Assembly (NCBI GenBank): GCA_964454015.1
Contig: CAYVQF010000007.1
Location: forward strand, 1-64,000
DNA: 64,000 bases
Direction: 5' to 3'
DNA from: CAYVQF01 sp964454015
Lineage (GTDB): Bacteria > Myxococcota_A > Bradymonadia > UBA4248
Below are positions 54,230 through 63,227 of this stretch, piece after piece. Under the pieces are notes generated by a model. That model made no database searches and was not told the DNA's origin. It saw only the letters and a list, made by a program, of their open reading frames with translations. Numbering within the stretch: the stretch's first letter is position 1; every line of letters begins with the position of its first letter. Position numbers and translations under genes: made by a program.

Positions 54230-54392
54230 GGAGGGTGAGTTGGGGTTGAGTGGTTAGGCCCCTGGGCCGTGACGGCGCGCGCGGTGGTGTTGCGCGGGTT
54301 CGTGCCAGCAGACACGTGGCCCATCATGCGTCAGGATGGCTGAAAGGGCACGCTTTCGACACGGCGCGAGTCGTGGGTAGTGGTGTGGGACG

Positions 54393-55847
54393 ATGAGCGC
54401 AACTTCTCAATCAGCTCGAGCACTTCGGGAGGCCGTTGAGCGCTTGTGGGCGGCGCTGCGTGAGCCTTTCGAGCCGGCGCGACGGGTGCAGCAGCAGATG
54501 GCCCAGGCGCGGTGGTCCGAGGCTGCGCGGGCGTTGCAGGCGCGCCAACGTCGTCTTTTGGAAGGGGCTGAGCCGGATGTGGCGGCGCTGCGAGAGGTCA
54601 ACACGGATTTGCTGGTGGTGACGCTGCGGGAGGGCAACCCCTTTGCGGTGGAGCGCCTGTGTCGGGTCATGGCGTCACTGGCGGCAGTGCTGTGGCCGCG
54701 GTCGGTGGTGGAGGCGGGTGAGGCTCTGGCTTTGGCTCAGACCCTGGGGATTTCTTCGCCATCGGCGTTGCTGTTGGCCCGCGCTTTGGGTCGCTTCAGC
54801 CCCGATGCGGCCATGCACTATGTGCGGGCGGTGCTCTTTCAGGCCGCAGGGAATGCGTCGTGGCAGCAGGGGGCCAGGGCCGACGCGCTCAAGCATTGGT
54901 CAGCGGCGACGGCCGCTTGTGAGGAGGTCGTGACGGGGGGCGGCCCCTTGCAGGGCCGGGCCCTGCTGCGCGCGAGCTGGTTGCGCCTCTGCCGGGCTGA
55001 GGAGACCTGTGGCGGCGAGGCCGTCGCCGTGGGTCGCCAGGCTCTGGCGGTGCTCAAGCCGTTCACCTTGTCGCCTTGGGGTCAGTGGCTCTATGCCTTT
55101 CATTTCATCGACGCTCCTCGGCACCTGCAGCGGGTGCGGGCGCTCGATGTGTTGGCCACGTTGGCTGAGGCGCGGGAGCGCGAGGCTGATGTGTTGCATT
55201 TACTCGCTTGTCGGGGTCCACGTGCGGCGGGGATGTCGCCGATGGAGGCGGATCGCTTGGCGGCGATAGCCGCGCGCCTGGCGCGCGGGCAACGGGCGCC
55301 GAGTCCGTCGCGGCTTGCGTATGAGGCGGCGGTCGCTGCCTTTGCCGCCGGGAGAGCGCTGCCGCCGCCGCCTGAGGTGGTGGAGGATGCCTTTGGTGCC
55401 GCGCATGGCGTCTTGCACTGGTGGCAGTGCGGTGGTGGCTGGGGCGCCGCCGCTGGACTGGTCCGCTTCTATGTTGCGCAAGGCGAGGGCTTGGCGGCGC
55501 CGGCCTTGCGGCCGGTGTGGCTGCTCTTGCGGGGCTTGTGCTGTGGTGACGAGGCGCGGGAGGAGGCCGACGTGGCCCTGGTCCGCCCCTTGTTGGCGTT
55601 GGCTTGCCGTCGGGCGTCACTGCCCGCCGCTGGGGTTGATTTCGTCTTCCACAGCTTCAGTGCCGCGCTTTTTCCCGATTTGGCGTGGCTGGCATTGCGG
55701 GTGGTGGAGGGGGAAGAGCCACGTGGCTGGAGCGATGCGGCCCTGGCCGAGGTGGTGCTCTTGGGTGCGGCGACCTTGCGGAGAGAGAGCCCCCTGCAAG
55801 CGAGGCGGCTGTTGTTGCGGTGGCGGCAGGTGAGCCAGAAGGTCTAG
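54393..55847 (+). CDS. 484-aa helical-repeat protein preceding a tandem AAA+ ATPase
   Basis: The protein has 484 aa. It is nearly all helical, with Ala/Arg/Leu-rich amphipathic helices that recall SEL1/TPR-type scaffolds but without clear repeats. No signal, membrane helix or P-loop is visible. It is divergent from the transporter gene, 163 bp apart, and 115 bp ahead of the tandem AAA+ gene. A helical adaptor for the ATPase is a reasonable guess. No name can be given. Confidence 0.5.
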   Translation: MSATSQSARALREAVERLWAALREPFEPARRVQQQMAQARWSEAARALQARQRRLLEGAEPDVAALREVNTDLLVVTLREGNPFAVERLCRVMASLAAVLWPRSVVEAGEALALAQTLGISSPSALLLARALGRFSPDAAMHYVRAVLFQAAGNASWQQGARADALKHWSAATAACEEVVTGGGPLQGRALLRASWLRLCRAEETCGGEAVAVGRQALAVLKPFTLSPWGQWLYAFHFIDAPRHLQRVRALDVLATLAEAREREADVLHLLACRGPRAAGMSPMEADRLAAIAARLARGQRAPSPSRLAYEAAVAAFAAGRALPPPPEVVEDAFGAAHGVLHWWQCGGGWGAAAGLVRFYVAQGEGLAAPALRPVWLLLRGLCCGDEAREEADVALVRPLLALACRRASLPAAGVDFVFHSFSAALFPDLAWLALRVVEGEEPRGWSDAALAEVVLLGAATLRRESPLQARRLLLRWRQVSQKV

Positions 55848-55962
55848 GCGCAAGGGCACAAGGTTTGGAGGTGTCGACCCAGCTTACGGTGGTGCTTGCC
55901 AGTCCACGCGATGGCTGTCACGATACGTGGGGGTGGACCCAGCACAGGGTGAGGAGCGCGAC

Positions 55963-57996
55963 GTGGGTGAGAGAGTTCCCAGTCTGGCACATTTCGAGCT
56001 GCATCTGCAGCGGCTGTGGCTATTGTTGGGTGAGGACGCGGCGCTCTCTGAGGAGACGGCGGCCAAAGCGGCTGACCTGGAGCGCGCCCTGAGCCGTTTG
56101 GAGGCGGACAGCGGGGCGCCGTCGCCGTTACCCCTGTTGCGGCTGGCCGAGCGTTTTGGCCTCGATGAGCTGAGCTGTGAGGTGTTGATATTGGCTGCGG
56201 CGCCGGCCTTGTCGGCGCCGTGGCGGGATCTGGTCGAGGCGCGGACGCGCTACGGGAAGTTGGACGTGGCCTTCGCCGTGGCTTTTCTGGCGCGCCGTGG
56301 GGTGGAAGCCCTGGCCGCGCTGGCTTACTTCGCGGCAGATGGTCCGTTGCGTCGCCATGGACTGCTGGAAGTCACAGCCATGGGGCGCGGCGATCACGGG
56401 CATTTGTTGAGCTATCGCTTGCAGGCGCCGCTGCGGGTGCTGCACTTTTTGCTGGAGCAGCGGGTTTTGGAGGAACCTCTGAGCCAGGTGGCGCAGTGGG
56501 TCGAGCCCCGCGCACCCTTATCGGAGCTGGTCTTTGGCGATGACAGCGCGCAGATGATGGCGCGCCGCTTGCGAGCCTGGTGCGCTGCGCGGGGGTCTCG
56601 GGTGGCGCCGGGGGCGGCTTTCAGTTGCCACGTGCGCGGCCCTTCTGGGGTGGGGAAGAGTCAATTGGTGCGGTCCTTGGGCTATGAGCTTGGCATGCCT
56701 CTGATCGAGGTGGACTGTGCGCTGGTGCAGGGTTTGGATGGGGTGACGGCGGCTCAGGTGGTGACCGAGGCCTTTGCCACGGGTCGGCTCTTCGATGGCA
56801 TCGTGGTTTTTGATCGCATCGATTTGTTGTTGCCTGGGGGCAGCGCGTTGGCTGCGCTGCGGTTGGCCATGGATGGGGTTCAAGTGCCGCTGTTTTTGCT
56901 GGGCAGCGCTGAGATGGCTGAGAGCAGCGGCCTGACGTGGCGAAGTCTGACGGCGCTACAGCTCAAGATGCCAGAGTCGGAAGAGCGGGAGAAGATCTGG
57001 TGCAAGGTTCTGCAGGCGTTGCCTTTGGCGGAGGACGTCGAGGTGGGCCTCTTGGCCAACCAGTATCCGCTGACGGGGGCGCAGATCGTCAACGCCGTAC
57101 AGGACGCGATGTTGCGCCGTGAGGGTGACGCGGGGCTATCGTTGCAGGCGCTGGGGAACGCTTCGTCGGAGCAGTTGCGGGCCGATCTATCGGCCTTTGC
57201 GCGCCCGCGGGCGACGCGGTTGACCCTGGAGGACCTGGTGTTGCCGCGGGCAGAGATCGAGGCGATCAAGGAGATCATCACGGCCTGTAGACAGCGCGCG
57301 GCGGTGATGCACCGCTGGGGCTTCAGGCGGCGTTTGAACTATGGTACGGGCATCGTGGTGCTCTTTGCCGGTGAGCCTGGGACGGGCAAGACGCTGTGCG
57401 CCCAGATCATTGCCGAGTGTGTGGGGATGAGCCTTTACCAGATCGCCATTCCGAGCATCGTCTCGAAGTGGATCGGTGAGACTGAGCGCAATATTTCCCA
57501 GATATTCCATCGGGCAACGGCGAGTCAGGCCATCCTCCTCTTCGACGAGGCGGACTCCCTGTTGGCGACGCGGACCGAGGTGAGAGACGCGACGGATCGC
57601 TACGCCAACATGAGCACCAACCAGTTGCTCCAGGAGATCGAGGCCTTCGATGGGATCGTGATCATGACGACCAACAGAGAGCAGAATCTCGATCCGGCAG
57701 CAGAGCGGCGCATTTTGTTCAGGGTGAATTTTCCCTACCCCGGCGTCGATCAGCGCCGCGAGTTGTGGCGGCGTTTGGTGCCAAAGGAGGCCCTCGCCGG
57801 GAGGGATGGTGAGGCGCTGGATTTCGACCTGCTGGCGGAGGCCTATGAGCTGAGCGGGGGTCACATCAAGAATGCGATCATGCGCGGCGCCTACGCGGCG
57901 ATGGATGAAGGTGGGCGGATTTCGACGGAGATCTTGAGCGAGGCGGCCGAGCGGGAGTGCCGCGCGATAGGCAAACTGGTTCGGCAGGGTTGGTGA
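55963..57996 (+). CDS. Tandem AAA+ ATPase, CDC48-like C-terminal domain
   Basis: The protein has 677 aa. The first P-loop is GPSGVGKS (226-233), but its Walker B reads VVFDRID, lacking the usual DE glutamate, so this domain may bind but not hydrolyse ATP. The second domain has Walker A GEPGTGKT (470-477), Walker B LLFDEADS (near 525) and NM-x-TNQLLQEIEAF, all intact and Cdc48/SpoVK-like. GTG 55963 with GAGGAG upstream is chosen over GTG 55927. It is followed directly by hemE (3 bp), so hemE may be co-transcribed. Confidence 0.82.
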   Translation: MGERVPSLAHFELHLQRLWLLLGEDAALSEETAAKAADLERALSRLEADSGAPSPLPLLRLAERFGLDELSCEVLILAAAPALSAPWRDLVEARTRYGKLDVAFAVAFLARRGVEALAALAYFAADGPLRRHGLLEVTAMGRGDHGHLLSYRLQAPLRVLHFLLEQRVLEEPLSQVAQWVEPRAPLSELVFGDDSAQMMARRLRAWCAARGSRVAPGAAFSCHVRGPSGVGKSQLVRSLGYELGMPLIEVDCALVQGLDGVTAAQVVTEAFATGRLFDGIVVFDRIDLLLPGGSALAALRLAMDGVQVPLFLLGSAEMAESSGLTWRSLTALQLKMPESEEREKIWCKVLQALPLAEDVEVGLLANQYPLTGAQIVNAVQDAMLRREGDAGLSLQALGNASSEQLRADLSAFARPRATRLTLEDLVLPRAEIEAIKEIITACRQRAAVMHRWGFRRRLNYGTGIVVLFAGEPGTGKTLCAQIIAECVGMSLYQIAIPSIVSKWIGETERNISQIFHRATASQAILLFDEADSLLATRTEVRDATDRYANMSTNQLLQEIEAFDGIVIMTTNREQNLDPAAERRILFRVNFPYPGVDQRRELWRRLVPKEALAGRDGEALDFDLLAEAYELSGGHIKNAIMRGAYAAMDEGGRISTEILSEAAERECRAIGKLVRQGW

Positions 57997-57999
57997 GCG

Positions 58000-59031
58000 A
58001 TGGGGTTGGATGGGAGTCGTTTTTTACGTGCGTGTCGACGCGAGGAAGTGGACCGGCCGCCGGTGTGGTTCATGCGGCAGGCCGGGCGCTATTTGCCTGA
58101 GTACCTGGCGCTGCGGCGTGGCCGGACCTTCATGGAGAGCGCGCGCGATCCGGCGCACTGCGCGGCGATCACCCTGCAGCCGGTGACGCGCTTCGGCGTT
58201 GATGCGGCGATATTGTTTGCCGACATCATGAGTCCGCTGGATGGGGTGGCTTTGCCCTTCGAGATCAGCGCTGGTGTGGGGCCAGTGATCGCGAGCCCGG
58301 TCTGTACCCTGGCTGCGGTACGAGCTTTGTCGCGATTTGCTGCGTCTGAGATGGCCTATTTGGGTGACGCCATTGGAAGGATCAAGGCAGCCCTGGGCGC
58401 GGAGACGCCGCTGATTGGCTTCGCTGGGGCCCCTTTTACGATGGCCTGTTACTTGATTGAGGGACGGGGCAGCAGGGATTTTTTGTCGGCCAGACGGCTG
58501 CTGCATGATGCACCTGAGTTTTGGCACGCGCTGATGCAGTGGCTCAGTGAGATGACCATCGACTACCTGCGTTTTCAAGTCGAGTCTGGGGTCGATGCGC
58601 TGCAGCTTTTCGACTCGTGGGTGGGTTTGGTGTCGCCCGGGGACTACCGGCGTGCGGTGTTCCCCTATATGCGTTCCATTGGTAGCGCCGTTGCCTCTTG
58701 GGGGGTGCCGCTGATCCACTTTGGTGCGGGCTGTAGTGGTCTGCTCGAGCTGATGGCCGAGGCGGCGGGGGACGTGGTGGGGGTGGATTGGCGGGTGGAG
58801 CTGGGTGAGGCGTGGCAGCGCATTGGCTGGGAGCGTGGTATCCAGGGCAATCTGGACCCGAGCGTGCTTTTGGCCTCGCCTGAGGTGATTCGCGGGAAGG
58901 TGGCCGAGGTGTTGCGTGCGGCCGATGGGCGGCGCGGCCACATTTTCAACGTTGGGCATGGGCTGTCGCCACAGACACCGCCTGAGCACGTGGCTTGTGC
59001 GGTGGCAGCGGTGCGCGCTTGGCAGGCTTAA
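58000..59031 (+). CDS. hemE: Uroporphyrinogen decarboxylase
   Basis: This 343-aa enzyme converts uroporphyrinogen III to coproporphyrinogen III in heme synthesis. The substrate motif RQAGRYLPEY lies near 25-35, the catalytic aspartate lies in ILFADIMSPL near 70, the tyrosine is in CYLIEGRGS and the C-terminal GHGLSPQTPPEH is present. It is squeezed between two large ATPase genes, three bp after the first and 29 bp before the next, an unusual neighbourhood for a heme gene. Confidence 0.96.
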   Translation: MGLDGSRFLRACRREEVDRPPVWFMRQAGRYLPEYLALRRGRTFMESARDPAHCAAITLQPVTRFGVDAAILFADIMSPLDGVALPFEISAGVGPVIASPVCTLAAVRALSRFAASEMAYLGDAIGRIKAALGAETPLIGFAGAPFTMACYLIEGRGSRDFLSARRLLHDAPEFWHALMQWLSEMTIDYLRFQVESGVDALQLFDSWVGLVSPGDYRRAVFPYMRSIGSAVASWGVPLIHFGAGCSGLLELMAEAAGDVVGVDWRVELGEAWQRIGWERGIQGNLDPSVLLASPEVIRGKVAEVLRAADGRRGHIFNVGHGLSPQTPPEHVACAVAAVRAWQA

Positions 59032-59060
59032 CTGAAGCGCAAGAAGGGTGTGCGGCGGTG

Positions 59061-62000
59061 ATGGAAGATCGCGAGGCACAAGAAGAGCAGGCGACCTTGG
59101 TCGAGCTGGACGAGGCGGTGGAAGCGGCGCTGGTTGCGCTTGCTGGCCCCGCCGACGGGGTGGCGACGGGGGCGATGGGCCAAGTGCCGTCGCGACTAGG
59201 GGCGCTGTGGATGCTGCGGTGGGCGCGTGCCGACGCGTCGCGGTACCGGTGGGATTCGGCTGTGCATGGGGAGGCGTTGCCCGAGACGTTGCGGCGTGAA
59301 GGTGAGCGCCTGTGGGAGTCCCTCGGGGGAATCGAGGCGGCGCTGCGGGCTGCTCTGGCGGCGGATCTGCGCTACTTGGTGAGCATGCGGACCGAGATCG
59401 AGCAGGTGATCGGGAGCTATAGACGCAGCCTCCAACCGTTTCGCGATCTGGACGCGGGGGCCAGGCGCTCCTGGCTCGGTCGCTTGGGTGAGATCGCGAC
59501 GGCCGTGCGGGATGAATTGGCGGGGCGGTTGCGGGCGATGGAGCGTCGCAGCGTCGCGGATCCGACGCTGGAGGCGCTGGCGCGCTTCATGACATCGTTG
59601 CGGTCTCTGATTGACGAGGCGCCGTCGCCGCCAGAGGGAGAGAGCGGGGGGGGCGATGCCCGGTGGCGGATTTGGGCCGATATGGCGTGGCGCAACGAGC
59701 GCGCTTATCGGGTGCTGAGTCTGGCGCCAGATCTGGTGCAGTGGCGTCGCAACTGGGTCAAGGCGCACGGCGAAGTGGGTGGAAGCTTCGTGGCGCAGGT
59801 GAGTCGCTTGCGCGCATTGCTGCTTGATGGTCTTCAGGGTGTGGAGGGGGCGGCGCAGCGTGAGGAGGCGCTGGCGGCACTCGATCAGTCAATGCGCGAA
59901 CAGGGTCAACGCATCGAGGGGATGCTCGGGGAGCTGATCGGGCGTTACGGTGAGACCTTGTCGACCCTGCGCCGGATCATGGACCAGGTGGCAGCCAGCC
60001 CGCTCCGGGCGTTCGAGTGTCGCGGCGTGAAGGGTGCTGGGCATCTCATGCGTAGGGTGGCCGGCTCGCGTCTGCGCGATGCCTGGTGGCGCTTGTGGTG
60101 GTGGATGGGGAAGCACGGGGCGCTGTGGCGCCGGCTGCGTCTACGTCTGCATCCGGATCTCCAGCAGCATCTCTTGGCCTATGAAGAACAGAGCGCGCAG
60201 CACCTTGAAGAGCTGCGTCGGGGCATCCGGCGTGACGCGGAACAGCACGCGGAGATCTTTGCGCCGCTGGAGCGAACCATCGAAGTGGCGCGCCAGCGCA
60301 TCGGCGATGCCTATGCGCGCCATGCGTCATCGGCGCCGATGAGTCAGCGTTTGGCGGTGAAGGAGGGGGTACAGCGGGCGCTGAAGCAGGTCTACACGAC
60401 CCTGGATCGGGTGGTGGCGGTGCGTTTGGAGAGGTATTACGGGGCGGATCCGCTGACGGGCGTGTTGCAGGGGACCTTGCAATCGGGACACGCGCTTTCT
60501 GGATGCTTTCCTCGCGGGGTGGAGGTGTGGTGGGGGTCGCCACCGCTGGGTTGGCGGCGGCGCGTGGCGCGGTTCAACCCGCTGGAGCGGCGTCGGGTGT
60601 GGGTCCGCTTCCGGGGGGTGATGCGTCAGTGGCAGATGGCCCGCGAGCCTCGCGACTTGGCTTTGCTCCCGCAGAAGCTAGTGGAGCACCGGCAGCGGAC
60701 GCTGCGCAAGCTGCGGGAGGTGTGGAACATCGTTCGCTACAATTTGGAGGGTGCGCTCGCGGAGGTGGAGGAGTCTCTCCGGGTTGGCGAGGAGGTGGGG
60801 GCGGCGTGGGAGAAGTCGCGCGAGAGCGCAGACGGGGGGCTACAGCGAGCGCTCTTTCGTATTGGCGAGTTGATGGAGTCATTGCAGGATCTGCATCGGC
60901 AACTCGATGAGACCTGTGGGCGCTGGTTGGGCTACTCGCGCTCTCTGGCCGAGTCGGTGGCGGCGACGGCGACCCTGCGCGGGAGTGCACGCTTTGGCTG
61001 GCGGGTGAGCGCCCTGTGGTTGTTGCGCCGTTGGTTGCACCTGCGCACTTTAGGCAAACGGGGTCAGCGTGCCCTGACCCGGTGGTTGCAGCAGGGGCTG
61101 CAAGAGGGATGGACTCGGAGTCGTCGGCTGCGATCGGCCGTAGGCATTCTCGAGGCCCCCCAGCTCTTACAGACGGTCGAGCGCGCTGATTTCAGTTGCG
61201 ATGATACCAAGGCCCTTGGTCTGCCGCCGGTTTATTTGCGTCTCTTCTCGCTCGAGCCGCTGGTCCTCGATGAGTTCTTGGTGGGCCGTGAGGAGGCCAT
61301 GGCAGCCTTTAGGGAGGCCTTTGTGGCTTGGCGCGAAGGCAAGCGCTCAGCCCTTCTGGTCTACGGTGAGTCGGGTTCGGGCAAACGCTCCCTGCTGAAT
61401 TGTGCGCTCGACGCGAACGGTGAAGGGGCGGAGATCGCGCGGACCCAGGTGACGCAGACGCGGAGCACTGAAGAGGAGCTGGTCCTGTTGTTGGCCCAGA
61501 CCCTTGGGCATGAGGGCGCATTTGCTGACCTCGAGGCGTTGATCACTTGGTTGCAAGGGCGTAGTCGACAGCTCATCGTGGTCGAGAACGTCCACCGTCT
61601 CTACTTGCGTCGCATCGGTGGTTTTGGGGCCATCCAAGCTTTGATGCACGTGGTCTCGCGCACGCCGCAACACTTGTGGGTGGTGAGCCTGGAGGCGCAT
61701 CCGCACGCCTTTCTCCAGCGGCTCTTCCGCCTCAATGATGCGTTCACCCACATCGTAGCCACGCAATCTCTAAGTGATATGGAGCTACAACGCGCGGTTT
61801 TGGTGCGCCACGACCTTTCGGGCTTCAAGCTGCACTTCGAGCCGGACCCCAGCGCGTCGGTGAAGGTGAGCAAGGCGCTGCAGCGGGCGCGGGGCGAGCA
61901 CGCCAAGCAGCGCGTGATCTCGGCTTACTTCTTCCGTCAGTTGCGGAGTCATTCGGGGGGGAACTTGCTCAGCGCTTTGTCCCTGTGGTTGGAGTCGACC

Positions 62001-62339
62001 CATGTGGATGCGTCGGGCAAAGCGGTGGTGGTCAGGCCGCTGGCCGCCCCGGAGACGGAGGTGCTCCGGCGGCTGACGCAACAGCACTGTTTTGCCTTGG
62101 CGGCTTTGCTACAGCACGGTGATTTGAATGCCATAGAGCTGGCGCAGGTGTTGACCATGGCATTGGGTCCCGCCCGTTTGACCTTACAGTTGTTGCACCA
62201 GCGCCAGGTGCTCGAGCTGCGTTCCGCACAGAGCAGCCGTGATCCAGACGTGCAGCGCTACAAGATTGCTTCGCGTCACCTCGGTGGCGTGATCAAGCAT
62301 TTGCAGGGAAAACACATCGTGTATTGGTCTGCGCCTTGA
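59061..62339 (+). CDS. 1092-aa coiled-coil protein with C-terminal P-loop NTPase
   Basis: The protein has 1092 aa. The first 720 residues are helical and Arg/Glu-rich with long coiled-coils and no signal or clear membrane helix. At about 745-970 lies a P-loop ATPase module (LVGREEAMAAF, Walker A YGESGSGKRS near 768, Walker B-like LIVVENVHRL near 838), similar in layout to AAA_16/ORC-type NTPases. The last 90 residues look like a winged helix. The start is ATG 59061 after GAAGG; a longer frame to 58995 starts inside hemE. Function unknown; perhaps a STAND-like switch. Confidence 0.6.
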   Translation: MEDREAQEEQATLVELDEAVEAALVALAGPADGVATGAMGQVPSRLGALWMLRWARADASRYRWDSAVHGEALPETLRREGERLWESLGGIEAALRAALAADLRYLVSMRTEIEQVIGSYRRSLQPFRDLDAGARRSWLGRLGEIATAVRDELAGRLRAMERRSVADPTLEALARFMTSLRSLIDEAPSPPEGESGGGDARWRIWADMAWRNERAYRVLSLAPDLVQWRRNWVKAHGEVGGSFVAQVSRLRALLLDGLQGVEGAAQREEALAALDQSMREQGQRIEGMLGELIGRYGETLSTLRRIMDQVAASPLRAFECRGVKGAGHLMRRVAGSRLRDAWWRLWWWMGKHGALWRRLRLRLHPDLQQHLLAYEEQSAQHLEELRRGIRRDAEQHAEIFAPLERTIEVARQRIGDAYARHASSAPMSQRLAVKEGVQRALKQVYTTLDRVVAVRLERYYGADPLTGVLQGTLQSGHALSGCFPRGVEVWWGSPPLGWRRRVARFNPLERRRVWVRFRGVMRQWQMAREPRDLALLPQKLVEHRQRTLRKLREVWNIVRYNLEGALAEVEESLRVGEEVGAAWEKSRESADGGLQRALFRIGELMESLQDLHRQLDETCGRWLGYSRSLAESVAATATLRGSARFGWRVSALWLLRRWLHLRTLGKRGQRALTRWLQQGLQEGWTRSRRLRSAVGILEAPQLLQTVERADFSCDDTKALGLPPVYLRLFSLEPLVLDEFLVGREEAMAAFREAFVAWREGKRSALLVYGESGSGKRSLLNCALDANGEGAEIARTQVTQTRSTEEELVLLLAQTLGHEGAFADLEALITWLQGRSRQLIVVENVHRLYLRRIGGFGAIQALMHVVSRTPQHLWVVSLEAHPHAFLQRLFRLNDAFTHIVATQSLSDMELQRAVLVRHDLSGFKLHFEPDPSASVKVSKALQRARGEHAKQRVISAYFFRQLRSHSGGNLLSALSLWLESTHVDASGKAVVVRPLAAPETEVLRRLTQQHCFALAALLQHGDLNAIELAQVLTMALGPARLTLQLLHQRQVLELRSAQSSRDPDVQRYKIASRHLGGVIKHLQGKHIVYWSAP

Positions 62340-62393
62340 TCGGTGCGGGCAGAGCCGAGAGGAAAGTGATGGGTGTCGAGCTAGGAGGAGACC

Positions 62394-63227
62394 ATGCCTG
62401 AAGTACCAAGCGGGGGCTTGTTCGATGCTTTCCTGTCGCCTGGGGCCATATTGGCCATTGTGACCATCCTTGGCAGCGCGTGGTTGGTGATCCGTTTGTT
62501 GACCTATGTGGTGGAGAGCTTGGCGAGTCGTTTTGGGGAACGGCGACTGCTTCTCTTGCGTTTTGTGCCGCTGATTTCGATTTTCGTGTGGGGAATTGCG
62601 ACGGTGTTGCTGGTGGTGGGGGTGATGAACCCAGGCTCGCAGACGATGGCGGCCTTGGTTGGGGCTTCGGTCTTTGCCATTGGCTTCGCCGGCCAGGACT
62701 TCGTCAAGAATATTCTGGGCGGGCTGATCATTCTCTTCGATGGTCCGTTCCAGGTGGGTGATAAAGTTGAGATCCAGCCATACTACGGTGAGATCGTCCG
62801 CATCGGTTTGCGTTCGACCAAGTTGGTGACCAACGACGACTCCCTCGTGACGGTTCCCAATGCCAAGATGCTGGAACAGGCGGTGTCGAATGGCAACGCT
62901 GGGGCCTTGGACTTTCAGGTGGTCACCGATGTCTATCTTCCGGCCCACACCGATCTGCGTCAGGCGGAGCATTTGGCGTGGCAGGCGGCGGCGACCAGCC
63001 CTTATGTGTTTTTGGACAAGCCCGTGGTCGTCGGGATTGCCGATGTCATGAAAGAGCGCCTCTACACGCGGGTGCGCATTCGCGCCTATGTGCTGGATAT
63101 TCGCCTGGAGACGGCTTTCCAGAGCGATGTGTCGAAGCGGGCGAAGTGGGCCTTCATGGAGGCCGGGCTGTTGCCGCCGCACTTTGGCGAACACGTGATG
63201 GTCGGAAGCGACACGGAGGCGGCATGA
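62394..63227 (+). CDS. MscS-family mechanosensitive channel
   Basis: This 277-aa small-conductance channel protects against osmotic shock. There are three helices (about 20-42, 55-80, 85-115). The pore helix TM3 and the following MscS beta domain give the hallmark ASVFAIGFAGQDFVKNILGG, then ILFDGPFQVGDKVEI. A C-terminal cytoplasmic alpha/beta vestibule completes it. GGAGGAG lies directly upstream. The stop overlaps the next start (ATGA), so the WD40 lipoprotein gene is coupled to it. Confidence 0.93.
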   Translation: MPEVPSGGLFDAFLSPGAILAIVTILGSAWLVIRLLTYVVESLASRFGERRLLLLRFVPLISIFVWGIATVLLVVGVMNPGSQTMAALVGASVFAIGFAGQDFVKNILGGLIILFDGPFQVGDKVEIQPYYGEIVRIGLRSTKLVTNDDSLVTVPNAKMLEQAVSNGNAGALDFQVVTDVYLPAHTDLRQAEHLAWQAAATSPYVFLDKPVVVGIADVMKERLYTRVRIRAYVLDIRLETAFQSDVSKRAKWAFMEAGLLPPHFGEHVMVGSDTEAA

